DNA of 27,883 nt from a virus. Numbering within the stretch: the first letter of the stretch is position 1; each line of letters starts with the position of its first letter. The stretch lies in the IMG/VR virus record IMGVR_UViG_3300005511_000058, positions 1 through 27,883 of that record, one strand, 5' to 3'. Shown one piece after another: positions 1 through 6,438 of this stretch. The translations under genes were made by a program, and so were the position numbers. The notes beneath the pieces were generated by a model that saw only the letters and a program-made list of their open reading frames with translations, ran no database searches and was not told the origin of the DNA.

Positions 1-2
1 CC

Positions 3-2129
3 GCAGCGTCGGCCCTGTCCTGCACGAACTACCCCGCGCACGCCTTGCGCGGCGTGGCCGAACAGTGCGCGGCCAATGGCAAGCCACGACCACGGCTGGT
101 GTGGGCGCTGGATGCGGACAAGGCCGGCATGCGGTATGCCAGGCAATGGCTCAAGCGCAGTCGCGAGGACGGCTGGCAAGCCTCCATCGCGCTGCCAAGG
201 CAGAGAGGCAAGAAGAAGCTCGATTGGAACGATCTGCATCAGCTGGACAAGCTGACCGAGCAGGACATTGCCGAGTACCGGTATCTGGGCGACCTGCTGG
301 CCGCTCCCACGGCGGCCGAGAAGGCACGACTGATCTATGGCCGCACCAGCATGAGCCAGTTCGCGTTCGACTTCGAGAGCAGGCTTTACTGGTTCAAGCT
401 CGACCTGGACGCGCTGACGCGCGAGATGGATGCGGTGCGCAGCACGCACAGACATCTCGATGAAACAGAGATCCGCGACGAAGCGATGCTAAAGGCCGGG
501 GTAGTCACGAACATCGCGACGTGCCTGCCCACCGTCCTTTACTACCAGGCGAACGCGGCCACCGACGAGGCCTGGTACTACTTCCGCGTCGCCTTTCCGC
601 ACGATGCCGCGCCGATCAAGAACACGTTCACCAGCGCCCAGGTGGCGTCGGCTACCGAGTTCAAGAAGCGCCTGCTGGCCGTGGCGCCGGGGGCGTTCTA
701 CACCGGATCGAACGGGCAGCTGGACACTTATCTGAAAGAGCAAATGCACCGCATCAAGAGCGTGCAGACGATCAACTATGTCGGCTACACCAGGGAAAGC
801 GGGTGCTATGTGTACTCCGATGTAGCGGTGAAGGACGGCAAGCTCTACACGCTCAACGACGAGGATTTTTTCGACATCGGCCGGCTGTCGATCAAGAGCA
901 TTCTCGGCTCGGCCGGCCTTTCCCTGAACACTGACCTGAAGGCTTTCCGGCACGACTGGCTGGACACGCTGTGGCGCGCGTTCGGCGCGAAGGCCATCGT
1001 GGCGCTGGCGTTCTGGCTCGGGTCGCTGTTTGTGGAGCAGATCCGTGAAGGCGACGGCATCAAGCAGAAGAGCTACCCGTTCCTGGAGGTAGTGGGCGAG
1101 CCCGGCGCCGGCAAATCCACGCTGATCGAGTTCCTGTGGAAACTGTGCGGCCGGCGCGACTACGAGGGCTTTGACCCGTCCAAGGCGTCTATCGCGGCGC
1201 GGGCGCGCAATTTCTCGCAGGTGTCGAATCTGCCAGTCGTGATGATCGAGGCCGACCGTGGCGATGACGGCGCCAAGGTCAAGGGCTTCGACTGGAACGA
1301 GCTGAAAACTGCCTACAACGGCCGCAGCTCTCGCTCGCGCGGCGTGAAGAATTCGGGGAACGAGACCGACGAATCGCCCTTCCGTGGCGCGGTGGTGATC
1401 AGTCAGAACGCCGACGTGTGCGCCAGCGACGCCATCCTGCAGCGGATCGTTCATCTGTACTTCGACCGCTCGGGCCAGGACGCCGACACTTTCGCCGCCG
1501 CCCGCGCGCTGGAACAGATGCCGGTGGAGGATGTGTCGGGCTTCCTGCTGTCGGCCATCCTGAAGGAAGACGACATTCTGGCGCGCTTTGTCGAGCGCAT
1601 GCCGCACTACCAGGACACGCTGATACGAAATCCCGACGTCAAGAACCAGCGCCTGGCGAAGAACCACGCGCAGATCATGGCGATGGTCGACTGCCTGCCC
1701 ATGGTGTTGCCGGTGCCGGCTGAATACCGCGATGCCGCACAGCGCCAGCTGGTGCAGATGGCCGTGGAACGCCAGCAGGCCATCGGCGCCGATCACCCGC
1801 TGGTGCAGGACTTCTGGGAACTGTACGACCACATCGAGTCTGCCGCCGACGACCAGGCGGTGCTGAACCACGCCCGAGGCGATGGCGTTATCGCCATCAG
1901 CCTGCGTCATTTCGAACAGGTGGCAAACGACCGCCGCCTGAACCTTCCCCCGCTGCCCGAACTGAAACGCGTGCTGAAGACATCTCGGCACCGCAAGTTC
2001 ATTGATCTGCGGGTCGTCAACAGCGCGATCAACGCGCGATTTAACGCCGAGCACATCCATCAGCCGAAACGCCCTGCCACTGTGAAGTGCTGGGTGTTCG
2101 AGGATCGGCCGGCGAATTTGGGAGCTTGA
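3..2129 (+). CDS. Phage primase-helicase (TOPRIM + AAA+ ATPase), 5'-truncated by the window edge
   Basis: The frame is open to the left edge, so the 708 residues seen are only the C-terminal part; a TTG at 45 is not a credible start. Near the left end the motif ALDADKAG gives the DxD of a TOPRIM fold, followed by KKLDWNDL, the usual end of phage TOPRIM primases. A P-loop GEPGAGKST lies at 1095-1121, a Walker B-like PVVMIEADR follows, then a sensor-like strand GAVVISQNA and RIVHL with a possible arginine finger. This pattern matches bifunctional phage primase-helicases that prime and unwind DNA at the phage fork. The zinc-binding N-terminus, if present, lies outside. It heads a run of tightly spaced + strand genes. 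Helicase motifs are clear by eye; the exact family is inferred. Confidence 0.85.
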   Translation, partial: AASALSCTNYPAHALRGVAEQCAANGKPRPRLVWALDADKAGMRYARQWLKRSREDGWQASIALPRQRGKKKLDWNDLHQLDKLTEQDIAEYRYLGDLLAAPTAAEKARLIYGRTSMSQFAFDFESRLYWFKLDLDALTREMDAVRSTHRHLDETEIRDEAMLKAGVVTNIATCLPTVLYYQANAATDEAWYYFRVAFPHDAAPIKNTFTSAQVASATEFKKRLLAVAPGAFYTGSNGQLDTYLKEQMHRIKSVQTINYVGYTRESGCYVYSDVAVKDGKLYTLNDEDFFDIGRLSIKSILGSAGLSLNTDLKAFRHDWLDTLWRAFGAKAIVALAFWLGSLFVEQIREGDGIKQKSYPFLEVVGEPGAGKSTLIEFLWKLCGRRDYEGFDPSKASIAARARNFSQVSNLPVVMIEADRGDDGAKVKGFDWNELKTAYNGRSSRSRGVKNSGNETDESPFRGAVVISQNADVCASDAILQRIVHLYFDRSGQDADTFAAARALEQMPVEDVSGFLLSAILKEDDILARFVERMPHYQDTLIRNPDVKNQRLAKNHAQIMAMVDCLPMVLPVPAEYRDAAQRQLVQMAVERQQAIGADHPLVQDFWELYDHIESAADDQAVLNHARGDGVIAISLRHFEQVANDRRLNLPPLPELKRVLKTSRHRKFIDLRVVNSAINARFNAEHIHQPKRPATVKCWVFEDRPANLGA

Positions 2130-2131
2130 GT

Positions 2132-2290
2132 ATGTCTGCTTTTATCGTATGCATCGTTTCCCATACCGGCATCCGCAGCGAGTTCACCACGCTGGCGCGC
2201 ACACGCCTGGATGCGCAGCTGCGCGCGCTGGATCGCCTGACCGAGCCTCCGCGCTTCTGTCGCGCATCCGCCATCGGGAGGGCTGCGTGA
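2132..2290 (+). CDS. Small hypothetical protein (52 aa)
   Basis: An ATG at 2132 lies two bases after the primase stop, with GGAG at 2121-2124 as ribosome binding site. The open frame extends upstream, but this start fits the spacing and the Shine-Dalgarno. The product begins MSAFIVCIVSHTG and continues with an Arg/Leu-rich helical stretch. I recognise no family. Its stop overlaps the next start as GTGATG, so it is probably translationally coupled to both neighbours in the early operon. Confidence 0.55.
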   Translation: MSAFIVCIVSHTGIRSEFTTLARTRLDAQLRALDRLTEPPRFCRASAIGRAA

Positions 2291-2532
2291 TGTACGCCCT
2301 GCTGAATGTCTGGATGATCGCCACGGCCGTGGCGTCGGTCTACCTGTTCAACGCCGGCGCACACCGGGTGCGCTGGGGGGCGTTGCTCGGCCTGGCCGGG
2401 CAGCCTGCCTGGCTGCACCTGACGATGGCCACCGACGAACCCGGCATGTTCGTGGTCAGCCTGTTTTTCACGCTGTGCTACGGCCGGGGCGTGTGGGATG
2501 GGTTCATTCGCCAGGGAGACCGCCGTGGATAG
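2290..2532 (+). CDS. Small integral membrane protein (80 aa)
   Basis: The ATG at 2290 shares a base with the preceding TGA and follows GGGAGG at 2277-2282. Three hydrophobic stretches are visible, around residues 4-23 (LLNVWMIATAVASVYLF), 28-47 and 53-68 (MFVVSLFFTLCYG), so a three-helix inner-membrane protein is likely. It is not next to the lysis genes, so holin function is not supported. No family recognised. It overlaps the GTG start of the next gene by 8 nt. Confidence 0.6.
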   Translation: MYALLNVWMIATAVASVYLFNAGAHRVRWGALLGLAGQPAWLHLTMATDEPGMFVVSLFFTLCYGRGVWDGFIRQGDRRG

Positions 2533-2728
2533 ACCGCTCGTCACCGAAGCGCAACTGCGACGTACGCACCGGGCACTGCGCATTGCCACCCCTTTCGACG
2601 CCATGTCGAACCTGCTGCGCCGCACCGTGGCCGCCGCAGCCCGTGCCATGGCTGCGCGTGACCAGGTTCGGCCGCGCGCTAATCCCATCGACCTGAAACG
2701 CCGCGCAGCCGGCGATTTTGAGGACTGA
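2525..2728 (+). CDS. Small basic hypothetical protein (67 aa)
   Basis: A GTG start at 2525 is chosen because GGGAGA at 2514-2519 sits at a suitable distance and the overlap with the upstream gene is short; an in-frame ATG at 2498 would lie deeper in the neighbour. The product is Arg/Ala-rich (THRALRIATPFDAMSNLL, then RRTVAAAARAMAARD) and predicted helical. No family recognised. It ends two bases before the next ATG, keeping the operon compact. Confidence 0.5.
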   Translation: MDRPLVTEAQLRRTHRALRIATPFDAMSNLLRRTVAAAARAMAARDQVRPRANPIDLKRRAAGDFED

Positions 2729-2730
2729 CC

Positions 2731-3228
2731 ATGCCAGCGAGTAAACATCGGAAGAACCGGCGGGCGCACCAGCCGCGTGTGGCCCGTCTGCCGTCGTGCT
2801 ATCGATTTAGCAACAAGGCCGAGGTGGATCTGCAACTCATTCCCCATGTGGAGCTAAGCAAGATTCTGGACGGCACGGCCACGGAAAATGCCTGGTTCAC
2901 GCTGGGCTTTCGTGTGAATGTCGGCCAGCTCGCCGCAGCTCTCTACTTCGCCGAGAACCGTGAGCTGCGCGAGGCGATGGATGCGGCGGTGGAGGCGATT
3001 GCTGCGGTGGGAAAGCGGTATCGGGCTCGGGGCCGGCTGGGGGTTACTGGAGACGAGTTCAGGGTGATTGGGCGGGCGCTGAATCTGACCGATGAAATTC
3101 AGCAGATGTGTACGAGGAGGGAGTTGTTGGAGGTGACGTTGGCGGTGGAGGACCAGCAAAACCACGGCGACAACGCGCCCAGGTGGCGCGCGGTGCATGC
3201 TCGTATCGACGGAGCGCGCGATGAATAA
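2731..3228 (+). CDS. Hypothetical phage early protein (165 aa)
   Basis: The ATG at 2731 follows GAGGA at 2720-2724 with good spacing. The N-terminus is basic (KHRKNRRAHQPR), consistent with nucleic-acid contact, and the rest looks mostly helical, with VELSKILDGTATENAWFTL and VEAIAAVGKRYRARGRLG. No catalytic motif or signal peptide is seen and I do not recognise the family. Its position between the primase and the putative excisionase suggests a replication or regulatory accessory role, but that rests on context alone. It overlaps the next gene by 8 nt. Confidence 0.6.
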   Translation: MPASKHRKNRRAHQPRVARLPSCYRFSNKAEVDLQLIPHVELSKILDGTATENAWFTLGFRVNVGQLAAALYFAENRELREAMDAAVEAIAAVGKRYRARGRLGVTGDEFRVIGRALNLTDEIQQMCTRRELLEVTLAVEDQQNHGDNAPRWRAVHARIDGARDE

Positions 3229-3529
3229 CGGGGATCTGATCGAACGCATCGCCGTGGCCGTTGCCGATCATGTGCGGCCGGCGCTGCCGGTGAGCGTGGC
3301 GCTGTGGGATGTGGATCGGATCGCCGAGTTCCTGGTGCGCTCGCCCAAGGTGGTGCGGGAGCGGATTGTTACGCTGCCGGATTTTCCGAAGGCGATCCGG
3401 ATTCCGTCCGTGCAGTCGGGCGGCGGTGCGGCGGCCAAGGCCCTGCCTCGCTGGAAGGCCTCGGAGGTGGTGGCCTGGGCAGAGTCGTACAAGGACAAGC
3501 CGCGTGGTCGTCCGCGCAATGCGGACTGA
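3221..3529 (+). CDS. Putative excisionase / AlpA-like DNA-binding protein (102 aa)
   Basis: The ATG at 3221 overlaps the end of the upstream gene by 8 nt. The core LWDVDRIAEFLVRSPKVVRERI reads as a winged helix-turn-helix of the AlpA/MerR type, followed by LPDFPKAIRIPS, the typical 'PxFP.P.R' wing, and PRWKASEVVAWAES, the characteristic end of AlpA/Xis proteins. The tail is basic (KDKPRGRPRN). It converges on the integrase gene 24 nt away, so it is well placed to be the recombination directionality factor. The fold call is firm. The excisionase role is inferred; a transcriptional regulator is the alternative. Confidence 0.65.
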   Translation: MNNGDLIERIAVAVADHVRPALPVSVALWDVDRIAEFLVRSPKVVRERIVTLPDFPKAIRIPSVQSGGGAAAKALPRWKASEVVAWAESYKDKPRGRPRNAD

Positions 3530-3553
3530 CCACATGTTTCATCGTTCGCAGCG

Positions 3554-4561
3554 TCAGCCCAGGCGCTGCGCGATGCTGGACGCCGACTCGTTGTAGTAAG
3601 TCATCAGCTCCTGCAAGTTGGTATGGCCCGTCATCCGGGCCAGATCCAGCGGCTGCAGTTTCTTCGCCAGGCGCGTGATGGCTTCGTGCCGCGTGTCGTG
3701 GAACGTCAGGTCCGCGATGCAGGCCTTGTTTCTGGCCTTGCGGAACAGCGCGTCGCGGCTGGCCGGCACCAGGCTGAACAGCGGCGCCCCTTCGTTCACC
3801 GCCGGCAGCATCCGCAGCAGCTCGATGGCGCGAGTCGACAACGGCACCTCCCGCGCCAGGCCGTTCTTGGTCAGCGGCAGCCGCGCCACCCGTCGCTCAA
3901 AATCCACTGTGAAGCTGGTCAGGCCAAGGATCTCGCCTGACCGCATGGCCGTCTCCAGCGCAAACAGGAACGCCACGGCAACGCGCTGGGACGCCCGCAC
4001 GACCGGCATGCCTTCTATGTACCCGAGGGCGATAAGTACCGCCTCGATCTCCGCCTGGGGGACCAGGCGCTCACGCGGCGGATTGTCGGGCGGCCGGCGC
4101 ACCTCTTTCATCGGATCCGTCACCAGCCAGCCCCATTCGGTGCGCGCCACCTGCAGGGCGTGCGACAGCAGGGACATCTCGCGGGACACAGACGACCCGG
4201 CCACGCCATCGCGCAGTCTGGCATCGCGCCAGGCGGCGATGTGGGCGGGCCGCAGATTGACCAGAAGGATGTCGCGGAAGCGACTGCCCTCAACCTCCTT
4301 GCGGCCAATGAGGTCCAGGCGGAGCTTTTCCCACCGGGCGCCGCGCTTGGTCGGGCTGATCTTGCGTTGATAGTCGTCGAGGACGTCGCCGATGGTGTGG
4401 GTTTTGCTGCCCTGGCGGTTGTCGATGGAGCGAAGATCGGCCTCGCGGTGGGCCGCCCACTCGGTGGCCAGCAACTTGTTCGGAAAAATTCGGCTATCGC
4501 GCTGACCCTTGATAGCAATCTGCACTCGCCAGCCCTTCGCCACTTTCTGAAAGGATGCCAT
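3554..4561 (-). CDS. int: Tyrosine recombinase integrase
   Basis: A 335-residue phage-type integrase that would recombine attP with a host tRNA attB. The N-terminal arm-binding region (about 1-60) and the core-binding SAM-like region (about 55-150) precede the catalytic domain. Catalytic residues are visible: R207 in ETAMRSGEILGL, K232 in LPLTKNG, H288 and R291 in FHDTRHE, H313 in MTGHTNLQ, and the nucleophile Y322 in MTYYN, nine residues after H313 as in lambda Int. Length is normal. The ATG lies beside three TGGGGA repeats, and the Shine-Dalgarno is weak. The gene points away from the att core at 4747-4769 and towards the putative excisionase, the usual int-attP arrangement. Confidence 0.97.
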   Translation of the reverse strand: MASFQKVAKGWRVQIAIKGQRDSRIFPNKLLATEWAAHREADLRSIDNRQGSKTHTIGDVLDDYQRKISPTKRGARWEKLRLDLIGRKEVEGSRFRDILLVNLRPAHIAAWRDARLRDGVAGSSVSREMSLLSHALQVARTEWGWLVTDPMKEVRRPPDNPPRERLVPQAEIEAVLIALGYIEGMPVVRASQRVAVAFLFALETAMRSGEILGLTSFTVDFERRVARLPLTKNGLAREVPLSTRAIELLRMLPAVNEGAPLFSLVPASRDALFRKARNKACIADLTFHDTRHEAITRLAKKLQPLDLARMTGHTNLQELMTYYNESASSIAQRLG

Positions 4562-4588
4562 GGGGAATCCGTGGGGAAAAAATGGGGA
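4561..4588 (+). repeat. Three TGGGGA direct repeats at exact 11-bp period
   Basis: TGGGGA occurs at 4561-4566, 4572-4577 and 4583-4588, one helical turn apart, touching the integrase start codon. Phased short repeats beside int are typical of arm-type integrase or excisionase binding sites. Binding here could also repress int transcription. Confidence 0.6.
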
Positions 4589-4713
4589 GCGCGGGGTGAT
4601 TCTATAGTGCCAGGAAGTGGCGCGCCTCGGCCGAGGTCAAGCACGCAAAACATCCGCCAGCCTTTGCTGGGCTTGGCTTCGCGGCGTGTAGTGCCACTGA
4701 ATGGCGCGGAGTG

Positions 4714-4739
4714 TATAAGTTGCGATTACGCAACTTATA
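4714..4739. repeat. Perfect 10-bp inverted repeat beside the att core
   Basis: TATAAGTTGC (4714-4723) and GCAACTTATA (4730-4739) flank a GATTAC spacer. It lies 8 bp from the tRNA-derived core, on the side that follows the tRNA 3' end. There is no T tract, so a terminator is unlikely. A protein-binding site (integrase, Xis or repressor) or a cruciform is more plausible. Confidence 0.6.
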
Positions 4740-4746
4740 GGTGGAT

Positions 4747-4769
4747 TGGTGCGAGGGAGGGGACTCGAA
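4747..4769 (-). other. attP core: copy of a tRNA gene 3' end (23 bp)
   Basis: On the minus strand this reads T-loop TTCGAGT, T-stem 3' strand CCCCT, acceptor 3' strand CCCTCGC, discriminator A and CCA. The bases before the T-loop (GCGGTTG) cannot pair with CCCCT, and no other tRNA arms lie upstream, so only the 3' end is present. This is what a phage attP core for integration at a tRNA 3' end looks like. The implied acceptor 5' strand GCGAGGG would suit a tRNA-Leu, but that assignment is a guess. Confidence 0.75.
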
Positions 4770-4774
4770 CAACC

Positions 4775-4819
4775 GCGTAAATATTGCCTGTAGCGCACAA
4801 CGGCGTAATACGGGCGTAA
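4775..4819 (+). repeat. GCGTAA direct repeats flanking the att core
   Basis: GCGTAA occurs at 4775-4780, 4803-4808 and 4814-4819, with one inverted copy at 4726-4731 inside the inverted repeat. The last two are 11 bp apart. They lie on the opposite arm from the TGGGGA set, so they may be P-arm sites for integrase or Xis. The motif is short and chance cannot be excluded. Confidence 0.4.
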
Positions 4820-4853
4820 CCGCTCGGAAGAGTCCAGGAATCACCGGCAGCGA

Positions 4854-4876
4854 TATACTGTATGTCCATACAGTAT
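4854..4876 (+). promoter_or_regulatory. LexA (SOS) box overlapping a -10 element
   Basis: A perfect palindrome of two 10-bp arms (ATACTGTATG / CATACAGTAT, 2-bp centre) at 4855-4876 contains CTGT-N8-ACAG exactly as in beta- and gammaproteobacterial LexA operators. A TATACT -10-like hexamer (4854-4859) overlaps its left edge, so bound LexA would block RNA polymerase. No good -35 is seen. The gene start is 10 bp beyond the palindrome. Confidence 0.85.
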
Positions 4877-4886
4877 TCACTTCGCC

Positions 4887-5273
4887 ATGCCGCGCCTTGC
4901 TCCCAAGCCTCGCCCACCCGTCCCGCCAGGCGGTCTGCCTGTCAACCCGATCCTCCCGGACTACGACCGCTACTACACCCTGGACGACGCCGGCCGGCCG
5001 GTCCGGTGCTACGACTACACCGAGCATTCCATGTGGCAGTGCTGCGAGGGCAAGGCCTGGCAGATCAAAGACATCCTGCCGGCTTACGCTGTCGACGTCT
5101 GGACCTACTTCTCGGGCTGGGCCAGCCTGAAGGACGACAAGCCGCCCATGTTCCTGACGACGATCAGCGGCTGCCTAAGCAAGTCCTTTGAATCGGAGAC
5201 ATGGGAAGAGGCGGAGGACAAGCACCGGCGGGTACTGGAAAAGGTCCGGGCCACCCTGCCGCGCAAGGATTGA
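4887..5273 (+). CDS. SOS-regulated hypothetical protein (128 aa)
   Basis: The ATG at 4887 lies just after a perfect LexA box and lacks an evident Shine-Dalgarno; transcription from the overlapping -10 would leave only a short leader. The N-terminus is proline-rich and basic (PRLAPKPRPPVPPGG). The central part is rich in aromatics and Cys (W50, W58, W72, W78, W106; C41, C52, C53, C96), and the C-terminus is a charged helix (WEEAEDKHRRVLEKVR). No signal peptide or membrane segment is present. I do not recognise the family; it is not a LexA, UmuD or DinI homologue by eye. It stands between attP and a terminator, as a single-gene unit that should be induced by DNA damage. Confidence 0.75.
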   Translation: MPRLAPKPRPPVPPGGLPVNPILPDYDRYYTLDDAGRPVRCYDYTEHSMWQCCEGKAWQIKDILPAYAVDVWTYFSGWASLKDDKPPMFLTTISGCLSKSFESETWEEAEDKHRRVLEKVRATLPRKD

Positions 5274-5359
5274 CCCGTTCGGGTGATGGCGCCGCCGCCC
5301 GCAGCGTGCCATCCTCTGCCCCGCTGGGAAACCGGCACTACTTCGTTCATTCACTTCGC

Positions 5360-5390
5360 GCCACGACCACCCGGCCGTGGCTTTTTTTTT
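5360..5390 (+). terminator. Rho-independent terminator after the SOS-regulated gene
   Basis: GCCACG (5360-5365) pairs with CGTGGC (5376-5381), followed by nine T (5382-5390). It ends the transcript of the SOS-box gene and separates it from the lipoprotein gene. Confidence 0.85.
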
Positions 5391-5454
5391 GCCGGCGTGG
5401 CAGACGCCTCTGCCTCCCTCCTCGGGGTGACTGTCCGAGCATCGGCGCCGTGGA

Positions 5455-5460
5455 TACAAT
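5455..5460 (+). promoter_or_regulatory. Possible -10 element for the lipoprotein gene
   Basis: TACAAT lies 36 bp before the GTG start and after the upstream terminator, so an own promoter is needed here. No convincing -35 is seen, which keeps confidence low. Confidence 0.3.
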
Positions 5461-5495
5461 CCCGTTGGCCACCTGGCCGACTCCGGAGAACCACC

Positions 5496-5876
5496 GTGAA
5501 GCTGACCTTCGCCGCCCTGTGCGCCGTTGCATTGACCGCCGCTGGCTTGTCCGGCTGCGCCACCAAGAATTTCGGCACCCAGCCCGCCCTTACCGATTTC
5601 GAGCGCCAGAACCTCAGCTGCCGCGAGATTGACCTGGAGAAGGCGAAGGTGATCGGCTTCATGCAGCAGGCCAACAAGGAAAATCAGTTTGACGGCCGGG
5701 ACATCCTGGCGGCCTTCGGCGACCTTGGAATCGGAAACTCGATGGCGCACTCCGCCGCCATCGATAGCGCGTATCGCCGCACCTACGATCTCGAGCTGGC
5801 TGCTTACAACAAGGGCTGCACGACGTACAAGCCCGTGCCACTGCCCGACCCGGTTAAATACGAAGAGCGTAGCTGA
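5496..5876 (+). CDS. Putative lipoprotein, moron-like (126 aa)
   Basis: A GTG at 5496 is chosen because GGAG at 5485-5488 precedes it and the protein then starts with a clean lipoprotein signal: K2, hydrophobic 3-17, lipobox L18-S19-G20-C21. An ATG at 5283 would put a long improbable leader before the signal. Residue 22 is Ala, which favours outer-membrane sorting under the E. coli +2 rule. The mature part is hydrophilic and helical, with two further Cys (C42, C108) that could form a disulfide. The gene has its own terminator upstream, opposes the late operon and ends three bases from it, as lysogenic-conversion genes often do. Surface or superinfection-exclusion function is possible but unproven. 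Confidence 0.75.
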   Translation: MKLTFAALCAVALTAAGLSGCATKNFGTQPALTDFERQNLSCREIDLEKAKVIGFMQQANKENQFDGRDILAAFGDLGIGNSMAHSAAIDSAYRRTYDLELAAYNKGCTTYKPVPLPDPVKYEERS

Positions 5877-5879
5877 TGG

Positions 5880-6182
5880 CTACCGACGGCGCGCCCTCAC
5901 CTCCTGCTCGATGTCCGCCAGCCGCTTTCCCTGCTCCGCCGCCCGCTCGTCACGCCAGGCAAAGTCCCTTCTGGCATCGGCGGCCGTGTAGCGGTCAGAC
6001 TCCATCCGCTCAATGGTCTTCTTCATGGCCACCATCTCGGTCTTGATCTCGATCAGCGCCGAGTTCGTGGCCTCCCGCTGGCCGAAGTAGGCGGCCATGG
6101 TGGCTACCAGCGCCACCAGCAGCCCCCAGAACGGGATCGTGGGTCTCTCCATTCGCACTGGCAGATGCTCATTCCCCTGCAT
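5880..6182 (-). CDS. Small membrane protein with coiled coil, end of lysis cassette (100 aa)
   Basis: The ATG at 6182 follows a strong AGGGAGGG Shine-Dalgarno and overlaps the Rz1 stop by 14 nt; the longer open frame upstream is a shadow of Rz and Rz1. One transmembrane helix (about residues 14-34, IPFWGLLVALVATMAAYFG) is followed by a charged coiled coil (IEIKTEMVAMKKTIERMESD and beyond), giving a short N-tail and a long soluble domain. No family recognised. Its position after the spanins suggests a lysis accessory or an exclusion protein. It is the last late gene and converges on the lipoprotein gene. Confidence 0.65.
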   Translation of the reverse strand: MQGNEHLPVRMERPTIPFWGLLVALVATMAAYFGQREATNSALIEIKTEMVAMKKTIERMESDRYTAADARRDFAWRDERAAEQGKRLADIEQEVRARRR

Positions 6183-6438
6183 AGCAGCCCTCCCTGGCTG
6201 TGATCGCGGAGTCCAGTGCAACCCAGTCGCGACGGAAGTTGTGATAGATCTCGGCCGCCGCGACGTACGCGCGGACCACCGCCCCCATGCTGTCATCGGC
6301 TGGCGCCGGGAGCTTTTCCGGAGGCGGCTTCCGCAGGCTGGCCGGGATCGGTTGGCACTCTGCCCTCGGCGGCGGCGACGAGGCTGCGCAGGACGCCAGA
6401 GCCAACGCGGCAATCACGAAACACGGGCTTTTCAACAA
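6169..6438 (-). CDS. Rz1: Rz1-like outer-membrane spanin lipoprotein
   Basis: This 89-residue frame starts inside Rz in another frame and runs beyond its end. It begins MLKSPCFVIAALALASC, with a lipoprotein signal and lipobox LASC (Cys17). The next part is proline-rich (SSPPPRAECQPIPASLRKPP), the hallmark of Rz1 o-spanins. It would sit in the outer membrane and bind the Rz C-terminus across the periplasm for the last step of lysis. The C-terminal 40 residues make it longer than lambda Rz1. Confidence 0.88.
   Translation of the reverse strand: MLKSPCFVIAALALASCAASSPPPRAECQPIPASLRKPPPEKLPAPADDSMGAVVRAYVAAAEIYHNFRRDWVALDSAITAREGCYAGE

Larger units (their letters stand above)
4562..4886. other. 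Attachment and control region (no gene)
   Basis: This 325-base stretch carries no credible coding sequence. It holds, left to right, phased TGGGGA repeats, a small hairpin (CCAGC 4657-4661 / GCTGG 4666-4670), a 10-bp inverted repeat (4714-4739), the tRNA 3'-end core (4747-4769), three direct GCGTAA copies (4775-4819) and a LexA box overlapping a TATACT -10 element (4854-4859). The layout is that of a phage attP with core and arm sites plus an SOS-controlled promoter pointing right. The roles of the individual repeats are inferred. Confidence 0.7.

Noticed and set aside
489-2060. Long minus-strand open frame (523 codons) opposite the primase-helicase
   Set aside because: It mirrors the codon pattern of a clearly motif-bearing gene; the product is His/Arg/Gln-rich without recognisable domains.
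2290-2532. Second holin
   Set aside because: Three hydrophobic segments are present, but it lies with early genes far from the endolysin.
4747-4850. Complete tRNA gene
   Set aside because: Only the T-loop to CCA part is present; the preceding bases cannot form the T-stem and no D or anticodon arm follows.
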